NCBI GenBank assembly: GCA_000733355.1
Contig: JNVV01000004.1
Span: forward strand, 1,776,785 to 1,840,784
Direction: 5' to 3'
DNA: 64,000 nucleotides
DNA from: Falciphora oryzae
Taxonomy: Eukaryota; Ascomycota; Sordariomycetes; Magnaporthales; Magnaporthaceae
In this document: positions 10,076 through 20,068 of the stretch, in pieces
Position numbering within the stretch: position 1 is the first letter of the stretch
How the letters are laid out: the number at the start of each line of letters is the position of its first letter
Notes under the pieces: generated by a model
Seen by the model: the letters and a program-made list of their open reading frames with translations, nothing else
The model's database searches: none
What the model was told of the DNA's origin: nothing
Translations under genes and position numbers: made by a program

Positions 10076-11836
10076 ATGCACTACAAGCAACAGCAACCGG
10101 GCAATTGGCGGCCACGAATGGAAAGCGAAACGCCTTGCTCAAGACTTTGCCACGACGAGGAGTGTCTGAAGCCACCCGGACAGTGCAGTCGATCCCATGA
10201 TGAGAGGGTCATTGCGGCATGGAAAGCCGGCAAGGGAAGGGGCCGATGTGCTTATGGGGCAACCTGTTGGAATGCACCCAAATACTTGTGTTTGTACCAA
10301 CACACCCCAGACGAGGTCTTCCCGGAGGTGCCACGCCTGGCAAAGGCCTTTGAAAATCTGGACGAAATCGGCGGTATCAACATGGACGCCTTGACAAGTC
10401 GAGAGGACGCCAGAATCTCAGACCTCAAGGGATTGTCAAGCTTCAGCACGCTTGACAAAGATGACGAGGTTGCCATTCCAGGTACACAAGATACTGAAAT
10501 CAGTGACGAATCTGATGTGGTCACTGACACCTCGACTTCCTTCTTAGGGACGCCGGCGTTTTTCAGCAAACCCGAAACATCGATCAGGGTCACCTCGGAC
10601 AATCAGAACCACGTATTGAAAGAGCCGCCCAAGCATACTCATAGCTTCGATGCGCTTGTCACCTCCGTCGAGACAATGACCGATGGCTCCGCACTCCGAT
10701 CGTCAGACGTTGTGGCCAGCTGCGGGGCTCTGCGGATGATATTCAACTTCATGAGAACCATCTACAAGGAGCCTGGCAGCACGCTGGAAGGAAACCCGAT
10801 GGAGTTGAAATGGCTGCCTCATCGACTGGATCTGGAGTGGCGGAAACCCGGGACACTCTATCTCTCCCCCTGGGCCAACGATACGCGGTTCAAACGCAGC
10901 TGGGGGATGGGAAGAGGGTTTGAGAGCATGACGCGGAAGTTTGACCAGTCGGACCCGGTTATCAGCCGCAGCTCCAGTCACCACCAGGTAGTGTCGTACA
11001 ACCTTGGTGGCTTGCGGTGCGTTGTCCAGGGAGAGGTCGACGCGTACAGCTGTGATTGCGGACATCAACTGGGGAGGAGGCCTCAAGAGGTGCTGCCTCA
11101 CAACTCCTTCGAGCTGGTTCGCCCAAGATCCGCCAGGGGCCGCTCAGCTCGCCGGACCTCCACCCCTAGCCCTGTCATCATGCCCGTTACCAGTCCCAAG
11201 ACGGGCAGAGGAAAGGGGAAGGGACGAAGGCTGAGCGGCAGACAACCAGGGCTCATCACGGACTTCAGTCTACTTCGCATGGACGACGCAGGAGACGCTT
11301 GGTCGGAAAGCTCCCCGGGGTCTAGCTTCCCACCAATCCCAGATCGGGTGACAGGTCAAGCTTCGAAAAAACCGAAACTGACAGTTCACAAGGCCGGCGA
11401 CACCCAACCACCCATTCCAATCTCCTGCCTCCTTGAGATCAAGACTCGGAAGAATGACTCCATCATAACACTCGAGAGCTGGGCGGCACAGCTTTACTTC
11501 GCGGGCAGACGTCAACTGTTTTCCGCGCAGCACCGGGAGGGAGTTTTCAGTCCGAGAGAAGGGGGCATGATAGCGGGACTGGACTCCTGGCTCGAGGAAT
11601 GGGCGAGACGTGACAGCATCCAGGCCGCGATGAGCCGAACTGTGGCCCTTCTCAGAACGATTCGCATCAAGTTGGCGCAGCTGGCCGAGTCTGGAGATAT
11701 TTCACTTGGGCCGGAAGGAAACGGGCTGAGCCTCCTGTTCGGCTATGAAGATGGGAGAGAAGAGGGCGAGGGGGGACGCAAGGTGCCTTTTGCCCGGCTG
11801 TATCTGAGGAATGATGGTGTGAGGCTGGTTCCTTGA
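10076..11836 (+). CDS. CCCH zinc-finger plus PD-(D/E)XK-like fold protein (fungal 'GGPP synthetase' misnomer family)
   Basis: A single exon of 586 residues. Residues about 20-42 and 60-80 carry two CCCH-type clusters: C-x4-C-x6-C-x3-H (in CHDEECLKPPGQCSRSH) and C-x5-C-x7-C-x3-H (in CAYGATCWNAPKYLCLYQH). The C-terminal half has HHQVVSYNLGGLRCVV, then GEVDAYS, and about 130 residues later LLEIKTR followed by WAAQLYFAGRRQL. This matches a widespread fungal family that databases often label geranylgeranyl pyrophosphate synthetase, although no prenyltransferase DDxxD motifs are present. The Asp of EVDA and the E-x-K of LEIKT resemble the catalytic D...ExK of PD-(D/E)XK nuclease folds, which is my inference. 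CCCH fingers commonly bind RNA, so a role on RNA or nucleic-acid ends is possible. A basic SR/KG-rich linker lies near residues 355-390. Start could also be the Met at codon 16. Confidence 0.75.
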   Translation: MHYKQQQPGNWRPRMESETPCSRLCHDEECLKPPGQCSRSHDERVIAAWKAGKGRGRCAYGATCWNAPKYLCLYQHTPDEVFPEVPRLAKAFENLDEIGGINMDALTSREDARISDLKGLSSFSTLDKDDEVAIPGTQDTEISDESDVVTDTSTSFLGTPAFFSKPETSIRVTSDNQNHVLKEPPKHTHSFDALVTSVETMTDGSALRSSDVVASCGALRMIFNFMRTIYKEPGSTLEGNPMELKWLPHRLDLEWRKPGTLYLSPWANDTRFKRSWGMGRGFESMTRKFDQSDPVISRSSSHHQVVSYNLGGLRCVVQGEVDAYSCDCGHQLGRRPQEVLPHNSFELVRPRSARGRSARRTSTPSPVIMPVTSPKTGRGKGKGRRLSGRQPGLITDFSLLRMDDAGDAWSESSPGSSFPPIPDRVTGQASKKPKLTVHKAGDTQPPIPISCLLEIKTRKNDSIITLESWAAQLYFAGRRQLFSAQHREGVFSPREGGMIAGLDSWLEEWARRDSIQAAMSRTVALLRTIRIKLAQLAESGDISLGPEGNGLSLLFGYEDGREEGEGGRKVPFARLYLRNDGVRLVP

Positions 11837-12579
11837 GCCTGAGGTTGGCCTAGTTGGTGTTGGGCTTGGAAGCCTGAATTTCCTATGTCATGATCATGGA
11901 ATGAATGCACTAGATTGAGGACGGTATACTGTAGGAATTGATGAATTGGCGGAACCAGAATATCATGATAAGCTCCATTGATGGTTGTGGTTAGGTACCC
12001 ATGATATGAACGAAGTTGGAAGGAAGTCTGAAGACCACACTGAAGACAATTCATGGCATTCAAAGTTACGCACAAGGGATTCAATTGTAGGCAGAATACC
12101 TAAGTAACTAGCAGGACCGCCAAGCAAAGCAAGTACCTCAGCGCGGGAATTTTCAGGCCAGTTCATGGGAGCCTGAACCTCCCCTGTCAATGGATCTGAA
12201 CGGTGGGGTCGGGCACACGTCATAACTTATGTAATCCAAGCGTGGGGCAGGAAGCTAACAAGCAAGGGACAAACTTGGAACATGGAGGTCCAGCAAGCTC
12301 AGCTCGAGTGACGGCGCATCACGACCCCTCACCCTCACTCAGCTGGGAACACGGAGCGACAGGTGAGAAGTGAGTCCGAAGCCCACGCGGTTATTCACTT
12401 TTACTGCAACCGCTCTTCCTGAAATACGACGCTTCGCTTGAACCTACCATTGGTCTTGGCGACATTCACCACCGCGGGTATTGAGGAGGCCCTGCCTAGG
12501 CCTACCAACCCCTATCACCCAACGCCCTTGAGGCTTTTTCCTTTCGTCACCCCTACGAAAAGTTGTCAAAGCTCCCGAA
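11837..12579. other. Intergenic, no gene seen
   Basis: The stretch holds the 3' flank of the CCCH gene and the promoter of the next plus-strand gene. The last 150 bases before the next ATG are pyrimidine-rich with CACC motifs, as in many fungal leaders. Confidence 0.5.
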
Positions 12580-14133
12580 ATGTCGGATCTTGGAAAGAGC
12601 CGGCACGGGATTCCCGATGTCGTTATGATCAAGATCGACAAGTATGTCGACTCGCTGGCGCCCGAGATCCAGCCCAAAGTCGCCGGCGAGATCGACGAGT
12701 TCCAGAACAAGACCATCGACAAGCTTGAGGACATGGTCGTCGACGCCTTCCGCTCGCTCTTCGACCGCAAAGACTCGTCGGGCTCGAGGTCGCTGGGCGA
12801 CGCGCCCCCGGACCAGTATGGCGTCGGGGGGCTGCCCTTCGCCAACGAGATTGTCACCCTCACGCAGTCGTTCTCGAAAATTGCCGACGGCGCCAGCGAC
12901 GACATCCGACAGATCTTTGACCTGACGGAGGGCTCTAACCGCGGCGGCGGCGATGATCACCAGCGGTCCAGGGGAGGCGGCGGCAGCGACTCGTTCAGGG
13001 AGGGTGCCAAGGGATTCCTCAACGCCGCCCTCAACGCCGTTAAGGAGCACCAAAGCTCCTCTGGAGGTGGGGGCCAGCCGCCAATCTCCTTCGACGGCCT
13101 GCTCGGCATTCTGAGCAACACCATCAAGGACACGTCGCGAGACCCTGAGGGCAAGGCGCGCATGATTAGCCCGGAGATCAAAGAAAAGATCGGGGCGATC
13201 CTGCGCCAGCAGCACGCTCCTCTGTCCGAGCAGTTCACTCGCATCGCGCTCGATCACATCAAGCGCTGGCTGCGCGGCAACACATCGACGCGCGATCTCG
13301 GCGACGGTGTCAAGGGCGAGATCACAGAGCTGGTGTCCGGCATCGCCGGCATGTTTAGCAAGAAGTCCTCATCCTCAGGTGACCGGTCGCGGAGCGGCGG
13401 CGACGGCGACGACGACGGTGGCAGCGGCGGCTTCTCTGGTGTTATCAGCAACAAGCTCAGCACGGGCTTGGCAAAAGTGCACCGTGAGGTGCGACTTGAG
13501 TTCCGCAAAGTGCTTGGTGTCATCGAGAAGAACCTGTTCGAGGCGCTCCCGGACGAGGTGCAGGGCCCGCTCGAGAAGATCCTGGGCGGCAACCCGTTCG
13601 ACCCGTCGCTCGATGCCCAGGCGTCCGCATCGCGGGGCGGTGGCGATCGTGGCAGCCTGGGCGATGAGATCAAAGCTAAGCTGGTGCGCAAGATTCGCGA
13701 CCTGGTTCGCAAGGTGCAGGAAAGCCTGCGACAGGAGGTCCTGATGGTAGTCAATGGCGGGCATCGCCGCTTCGAGCGCGCGAGCTGGGTCTTTGTGCAA
13801 ACCAACGTCGAGGCAAAGGTGCAGCGGTTCCTCCCGGAGGTCCGCATCCACGTGCCGGACGACATCGGAAACGAGGGTGTCGACGTAGGCCGGCCCAAGA
13901 CTCCGCCAGCCATGCGGAGTGACAGCGGTGGCGGCGCCTCGTCCCCAGGCAGGCCCTATGAGAACCAGGGCCAGTACCAGCAACACGGAGGTGGCGGAGC
14001 CGCATCCTCGTACTATAACTCCCCGCCACCGCCGCAGCAATCTTACTCGCAGCATCAAAACCAGGGATATGGAGGGCCGCCGCAGCACCAGCAGTACTAC
14101 AACAACAACAACCAGTACCCACCACCTCCTTGA
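12580..14133 (+). CDS. Uncharacterised fungal protein with prion-like Gln/Tyr/Pro tail
   Basis: A single exon of 517 residues; the ATG sits in a good context (CGAAATGTCGG). No signal peptide or membrane helix is visible. The N-terminal two thirds are charged, amphipathic and probably helical (for example IQPKVAGEIDEFQNKTIDK), interrupted by Gly/Ser/Asp-rich spacers near 125-135, 160-175 and 265-290. Residues about 447-517 are rich in Gly, Gln, Tyr, Asn and Pro, ending YNNNNQYPPPP, a composition seen in proteins that self-associate or form condensates. Repeated amphipathic blocks could pack as a helical bundle or bind membranes; that is inference. I cannot assign a family. Third-position GC usage is consistent throughout, which supports one real gene. 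Confidence 0.75.
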   Translation: MSDLGKSRHGIPDVVMIKIDKYVDSLAPEIQPKVAGEIDEFQNKTIDKLEDMVVDAFRSLFDRKDSSGSRSLGDAPPDQYGVGGLPFANEIVTLTQSFSKIADGASDDIRQIFDLTEGSNRGGGDDHQRSRGGGGSDSFREGAKGFLNAALNAVKEHQSSSGGGGQPPISFDGLLGILSNTIKDTSRDPEGKARMISPEIKEKIGAILRQQHAPLSEQFTRIALDHIKRWLRGNTSTRDLGDGVKGEITELVSGIAGMFSKKSSSSGDRSRSGGDGDDDGGSGGFSGVISNKLSTGLAKVHREVRLEFRKVLGVIEKNLFEALPDEVQGPLEKILGGNPFDPSLDAQASASRGGGDRGSLGDEIKAKLVRKIRDLVRKVQESLRQEVLMVVNGGHRRFERASWVFVQTNVEAKVQRFLPEVRIHVPDDIGNEGVDVGRPKTPPAMRSDSGGGASSPGRPYENQGQYQQHGGGGAASSYYNSPPPPQQSYSQHQNQGYGGPPQHQQYYNNNNQYPPPP

Positions 14134-14450
14134 TCAGAACGGGCAGCAGGAGAAGGGATATTGAGTTCTACTTCTGCGATCTTATGAACGAGGCTCATTT
14201 ACACCGCCTCTTCTTCACGGGAATCTTGCTAATCTGCTTCCATCTTTTCCGCAATGCATTTGACGAGATCACGAATGGCTACGGGGTCCGGTATGGAATC
14301 TGATCACACGCCGTAGAACCTTGACAAATCTTACTTCCTTTTGGTCCAACAAAAACATGATACGGTTTCCTATCCCCTATGTGCTCAAGATAACAAGCAG
14401 CTGCCAGGTTACTCGTGCATGCAAGCCATGGCCCAGCCAGCAGCACTCAC
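14134..14450. other. Short 3' to 3' spacer
   Basis: This spacer of about 320 bases separates the convergent 3' ends of the Gln/Tyr-tailed gene and the MFS pseudogene. Nothing further is seen in it. Confidence 0.5.
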
Positions 14451-15990
14451 CTATCCCGAAACCCACCACGCCAGGCCCGCAACGTCAGTCATGATACCAA
14501 TCGCGTCGAGCTTCCCCGCCGCGACAGATCCAACGGCACGGAATATGCCAGCCGCGGCACTGCCGATCCCGTTGACAGTTCCGCGAAGCCCGGGGCTCGG
14601 GGCCGCGTCGCTCAGCAGCAGCAGCGCCTGCAGCAGGGCAAAAGTCCTCGCGACGACTATCAGCACTGTGAAGCCCAGGATCGCGACCCAGCGGACCGCA
14701 GGCGAGGACGACTGTGGCAGTAAGGCCAGGTACGGGATAAGCAGGTACGCGATGGGAAAGAGCGCCAGGGTCGCTCGCGCCGATTTTGCGACGCCGTACC
14801 GAGCTGTAACCCACGGCACCAGCGCGATCTGGAGGACGACGCCGAGGAGACCCATGAGGCCGAGGGCGTAGCCGGCCTCAGACGCTGGAAGTTGCAGGCC
14901 ACCGTGGAAGCGGAAAGGGGATACCGGCGGGCTTTTGGGGGCCGGAGAGGGTGGCAGTAGCAGCCAAAGGGGGGAGAGAGCCCTATCGCCCAGCATCGAG
15001 GGGTAGGTTAGTAGATGACCCTTGAAAGTTCCTAGGCTTAGCGAAGATATTCGGACTTTAACTCACCCTAAGTGGTAATCCAGGAGGGCGACGGTCACCA
15101 GAACAAGCACGAGATGGCGAGACCAAAGGCTTGGCGGCGGCTTGTCACTCCATGCCTGATCATCCGTTGCGATCATGCTCCTGTCGCTGGAGTCTCCATT
15201 GCAAGCGGGCAAGGCGCGATAACCGCTAGCTGAGCTCTTGAATGGAGAGGAAAGTTTCTCCAACATGATCACTACGGCACTACGGCTTGTGCTTGAGCTC
15301 CTTTCAGTCGATGCCGCTGTCAAGGTCTTATTTAAGAGGCACCAGACAAGAAACGCGTCGATGAAGAGAAACACGGCACTGAGGATATTTGGCACCGCCG
15401 GCGAAAACCCCATACCGATGAGGGCACTGACAAATACTATAACGCCGATATAAAGTCAGCAAGGATAACTGATAGCCGTAGACGAGACGATCTCAGGGCA
15501 CAAGGTCACCCACCAGGGGCCAGCAGGTTCCCGATATTGAAAGAGAGCACCAGGAGCGAGAACGCCCGCGGGTGGTGCTCTTTAGGCACTGTCTCAGCCA
15601 TGGAAGCCCTGGCGGCCAATACCGTCCCGTTGATCAAACCGGCAAACACTCGCCATGCTAAAGCGGCGCCAAACGATCCGGAGACGGCAACGCCGACACA
15701 ATCAATGCCCGTGCCGACCGCCCGGTGACTAAGACCGGCTTCCGCCCGACCAAGTCGGCCACCCTGCCCCACGCGGGGGCCGAGAGCACCTGGGTGCCGG
15801 CGAAGGCAGCCTGCAGGAGACACAGACGTGACGACACCTGGGGCGCCGGGAGGGACGGGTCCAGGGCAAGGATGTGGGCGTGCGTGCTCGCCTGGGGCGA
15901 GGCGACCTGGTAGAAGTCGACGACGCGGACCGAGGCAATCAGCGCGACCTGGCCCTTGCGCGGGAGAGAGGCCCACGATGTGGCGGCGGC
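14451..15990 (-). pseudogene. Major facilitator superfamily transporter, frameshifted
   Basis: Three consecutive minus-strand exons can be joined: about 15990 down to 15514, 15436..15067 and 14982..14451. Introns have GTGGGT/TTATAG and GTGAGT/CGATAG ends, the second with a CTAAC branch site, and phases agree. The N-terminal exon reads LPRKGQVALIASVRVVDF and then WGRVADLVGRKPVLV, the MFS loop 2-3 signature. In the next few codons (15708-15735) the frame is lost; the continuation GTGIDCVGVAVSG ... NGTVLAARASMAETVPK lies in a different frame. The last exon carries four to five membrane helices and an LRGTVNGIGSAAAGI loop. The layout matches fungal MFS proteins of the YCR023C/ZINC-INDUCED FACILITATOR-like group. 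No convincing start exon is visible. One lost base would explain the break; it is either a pseudogene or a sequencing indel. Confidence 0.7.
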
Positions 15991-16522
15991 ATGGCGTCGT
16001 GCTTTGGTCAGGTAGGTGATGGTTCTCCTGGGAAAATCCGCTTGGCGCCTGGACTGGGCATGTATCCCTCTATTCCACGACGGCGATATCGTCGGTGGCT
16101 AATTTCTTCAAAGACGGCACTAGGAGAAGCCCCCAGCTCGTCGCGAGATTGCATAGACCTTGACAGGGAACTTTGCGCGTCATTGACAGCATAGGGAAGC
16201 ACTTCGCGAGGTTCCCCCTAGAGCTAGGAAGAACCTTTGACAAAGGTTGCATCGCTTGCGATGAAGCTGCCAGGCAATGCAACCCGCCCAAAGCGAACAC
16301 AACCACCCGATACACGACGAGTCAGCCTGCTCTGTCAGAGCCCTGGAGGCCCCGAGCACACCCACCATGCTCGGTGGTACGGCGGCTGCTGTTACCCGCA
16401 TTCGGGAGTCAGGATCATCATAGTCAAGCCAAAACAAGCTCATCTCACTACCAGGGGACATCCTGGGAAAGAATCAGGAACAGAAACAAAAACGCTGCCA
16501 TGCCATCCATGGCGCATTTTGA
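15991..16522. other. Divergent spacer between MFS pseudogene and arylsulfotransferase
   Basis: About 0.5 kb holds no convincing coding exon. The missing first exon of the MFS gene, if it survives, should lie here on the minus strand, and an unrecognised signal-peptide exon of the arylsulfotransferase could lie here on the plus strand. Confidence 0.4.
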
Positions 16523-18795
16523 ATGTTCTTGGATGTTTTCGATACTATCCACAACTCATCGACAGCAAATCTCACAGCAAAACATTCTCCACCAAGACCT
16601 GAGCGATCTCTCGACCTCGTTAGCATAGACAAGTTCCACCCTTTCTACTCGGTAAGTATCCCCTTCTTAGGGTGTTGTGCTCCTAGAGATGGTTCCACCG
16701 TCTCTTCGAGGTCACCTCCCAGCAGCAGTCTCTTTCCTTATCAGTCATGAAAACAGCTGACCTTGAGCCATACTACACCCCTCTGGGCTTGCTATTTACG
16801 GTACTCCCCAGAGGCCAGACCTGGATATTCCCCACCTCAATGTCATCTTCGCCGACACATCGCGTATCAGCCCGGGGTACCTGTTTGTGGCTCCGTTGAA
16901 GAACGCCCATCCCGGTCCTGCCATTTACAACAGCTCAGGGGTACGTAGACCACAAACCACATTAGGTGGCTCAGAGAGCCAGTCCGCATCGAGGGGATTG
17001 CCACGTGCCTTGCCACCGGTAGCTAACCAACCCTTGGATTACAGAGCTTAGTCTGGACCGGGCGAGACCGATACGGGTCTGCGCCCGGGCCAAAGGGCCC
17101 GCACATCTACGATTTCCACCCATGCCATCGCCTAGCCGGCGCAGAGCGACTCTGTCTATCCCCTGGCCTGTTTTCCCAGGGGTCCGCCCGGGGACGGGGT
17201 CTAGTGCTCGGCACGGCATATGATGTCGAGACGACCGTGGGGTGTCGAGGTGTCTCCGCGGCCTGTGACATTCACGAATTCCAGCTAGGCGAGTCGCGAG
17301 CGGTGGGCGCGGAGAGCGGCCGGGAGAGTGACGTGGCCCTGATGGCTGTCTACAGACCTACCCTGCTATCTCAGAACGGCAAAAGAAGAGGCGCTCCAAG
17401 CAAGGAGAGCGAGAGCGCAGAGCCGTTCTGGAAAACAAAACTGGAAACCCCAGGGTGGATCCGAGACAGCGGGTTCCAAGCGATCAGCCTCCACGACCAC
17501 AAGATAATCTTCGAGTGGATGTCCCTCGATCACTTGGACCCGTCGCATTCCCACTCGAACCGCGAGTTTGGCGGTGGCAGAACCCCTGAGGATTCATGGG
17601 ACGTCACGCACCTCAACTCAGTCCAGCAGCTGCCCGATGGCGGCTACCTGGTGTCGGCGCGACACTTCTCGGCCGTCTACAAGGCGTCCGGGTCTAGCAG
17701 CTCAGTGATCTGGCAACTCGGGGGTGCGCGCAAATCGGCCTCCTTCCGGTGGCTGAACGAAAGCGACGCCTTTGCTTTTCAGCACGATGCGAGGTGGCTG
17801 TCCACGTCGCCAGATAGGCGCACCACCACGATCTCCGTGTTCGATAACGGCCGCACGGACGACCAGAAAGTGCGCGAGGAGTCTCGAGGCCTGATCCTGG
17901 AGCTGGATCACGAGGACAAGACAGTCAAGGTGGCACGCGAGTACCGCAGCCCCCGTGGAGAACGGCAGGGCTCAGGTGTCAAATTCAGCAAGAGGCCTCT
18001 GAGCGCGCCTGTCATGGGCGGCTTGCAGGTTCTCCCTGGGGGAGCGGTCCTCATCGGCTGGGGCTGCACGGGCTGCCTATCCGAGTACGACCCCAGCGGC
18101 GAACTAGCCCTGCACGCGTGCTTCGAGGATGACACGGAGATGGAGGACGCCCAGCCAGCGGTGCTGTACCGGGTGCGCAAGGGGGTGTGGACGGGCCGTC
18201 CGGAGACGGTGCCGGCGCTGGCAGCACACGGGAGAAAAGCGAACCAGAGCGGCAACCCCAGCACCAGCACCGTCTTCTACGCCAGTTGGAACGGCGCGAC
18301 AGAGGTGGCCGGCTGGAAGGTGTTTGCGTCTCCTTTCTCGATCAAGGAGAGCATGAATCGCGACTTGCCACCGCCACTATCGTCCTCCTCGTTTACTTCT
18401 CCGCAGCTCAATGACCTGGGAGTATCCGCCAAGCTGGGTTCGAGACTGCGATGAAATTTCCGGGTCTCTTCTCGCAGGCGTATGTCGAAGCGATCTCTGC
18501 TTCTGGAGAGGTCCTTGGCAGGTCCGCCATGATATTGCCCCTGCCCAACGCTTCCGCAGGCACAGGGTGCGCGGAAAACGCCAGCGGAGTTTGCCGGCCT
18601 CTGACCAGTGAAGTCGGGCGGCCACCGACTTCCGAGGACATCCTATCAACAGGCAGGGTGTTGATGGGGATTCTGGTCATGTCGGCAGGCCTCAACGTGA
18701 TCCTCATTGTCTCGGCGTGTCTATTTATGGGCAATCGTCTGAGGAAACGCGGCTCGTTCCGGCGCAAGTATCGTCGGGTCAGGGACCACGACTAA
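16523..18795 (+). CDS. Fungal arylsulfotransferase-family protein with C-terminal membrane anchor
   Basis: Four exons are proposed: 16523..16651, 16812..16940, 17045..18381 and 18423..18795 (655 residues). Joins restore FHPFYS/RPDLDIP, then ISPGYLFVAP...AIYNSSG/SLVWTG. The core shows FAFQHDARW, TISVFDNG and SRGLILELD, typical of Arylsulfotran_2 (PF14269), a six-bladed propeller family named after bacterial PAPS-independent aryl sulfotransferases, in which a His is sulfated as intermediate; the QHDARW His is a candidate. After FYASWNGATEVAGW the frame must switch to reach AGFETAMKFPG and YVEAISASGEVLG, the usual C-terminal sheet; the 41-nt intron placed there is weak, and a frameshift is the alternative. 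The tail ends with a membrane helix (about 605-628) and a basic segment (RLRKRGSFRRKYRR). No signal peptide is seen, so the true start may lie further upstream. Activity is not established for fungal members. Confidence 0.75.
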
Positions 18796-19218
18796 AAAAG
18801 GCCAAATGGCGGCCCAAGTGACGTGGTCTCCATGGCCAGGTACGCTCCTTGAAATATAAAAAAAAATCCACTACATGACACCCCGCGAGGCCCCCCTTGA
18901 TTTCCCCGGATGGCACCCTGTCCCTGCCCACAACCTTATCATAGCCAAGCAATGCTTAGACTAGCCTATCCTGACCGCTCCGCGTTGAAACTACCCGACC
19001 ACACGGTTACCCTCGCCCGTATTTCCCCGTTCCTGACACGGATACTAGGGCCAGGAGGTTGGCATCCCATCGTTCCGGTTCGCCACTCCATTCCACCGTT
19101 CCCGGCATTCCCGACAACAAGATGGCACACACGCAACATTCGTCCTCGTCCCTGGACGGACATCTTTACGCCTAGCGACACGAGCATCAACCGCGCAGCA
19201 TGCAAGCGCGTAGTCCCA
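18796..19218. other. Intergenic, no gene seen
   Basis: The stretch is 0.4 kb long. A GAAATATAAAAAAAAA sequence at about 18851-18866 is TATA-like and lies 350 bases before the sulfotransferase pseudogene. Confidence 0.45.
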
Positions 19219-20068
19219 ATGAGGCTCCTGTGCCTGGGCCTGGGCCGAACAGGCACTGCCTGTAAGCTCTTCGACGTTCCTGACTTCTTTTCTGTTGACC
19301 GGAGCTAACCGTTTCCTTTGGCACATAGCCCTTCGTCTAGCACTTAAACGCCTCGGCTTCGAAGACACGTACCACATGATGTTCACCAGCACCGAGAACC
19401 CGCCCGACAGCCTGCTGCGGCTCGACGCCTGACGGCCAAGTACGACGGGCGCGGCTCGTTCGGCCGGGACCAGTGGGACGCGCTCCTTGGCCACTGCCAG
19501 GCCGTGGCCGACTGGCCCGCGGCGGCGTTCGCGCCCGAGCTGATGGCGGCATACCCGGAGGCCAGGGTGATCCTGACGACGCGCGACGCCGACGCCTGGC
19601 ACGCGTCCACCCTCAAGACGGCGCACTGGCGCGCCACGGACCGGAGCCTGCGGCTGCTGGCAGGGCTCGGCGGCTGAGGCGCGTCGTGCTACCAGCCCAT
19701 GCTGCACAAGTTCTGGACGTGTTTTTTTCGGCGGCGACTTTGAGCGCAACGGGAAGGAGGCGTTTGTAAAGCACAACGAGCTCGTGCGCAAGCTGGCAGA
19801 GGTAACGGGCGCGCAGGCCGAAGGGAGGTTTCTGGAGTATGACGCCCGGGATGGTTGGGGCCCGCTGTGCGAGTTACTTGGATGCCCCGTCCCGGACGAG
19901 CCCTTCCCGCGCGCAAACGACTCGGACTGCTTCGTGGACAGGTGCGGCAGGAGGAACTACGCGCAGACGGGAAACTTGGCCTTCCGGTTCGCCGTCTGGA
20001 TGCTGGGCCTTGTTCTGGCGCTATTTTCTTTGAGAGGCGGCATCTCTGGCCTTCCTTTCCTCAGCTAG
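19219..20068 (+). pseudogene. P-loop sulfotransferase (Sulfotransfer_4 type) pseudogene
   Basis: The gene starts MRLLCLGLGRTGTA, whose GxGRTGT is the 5'-phosphosulfate-binding loop of fungal sulfotransferases. An intron (19262..19328, donor GTAAGC) joins to LRLALKRLGF and TYHMMF, as expected. Then three lesions occur: the frame ends in TGA at 19430-19432 and the homologous reading continues one frame over as TAKYDGRGSFGRDQWD, with LMAAYPEARVILTTRDADAW; a second TGA lies near 19676 in this frame (GLGG stop GASCYQPM); and at a run of seven T near 19723 the frame changes again to GGDFERNGKEAFVKHNELVR, LCELLGCPVPDEPFPRAN and a C-terminal hydrophobic helix. Three independent breaks make a functional protein unlikely. 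It sits just downstream of the arylsulfotransferase gene, which is unrelated in fold. Confidence 0.82.
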
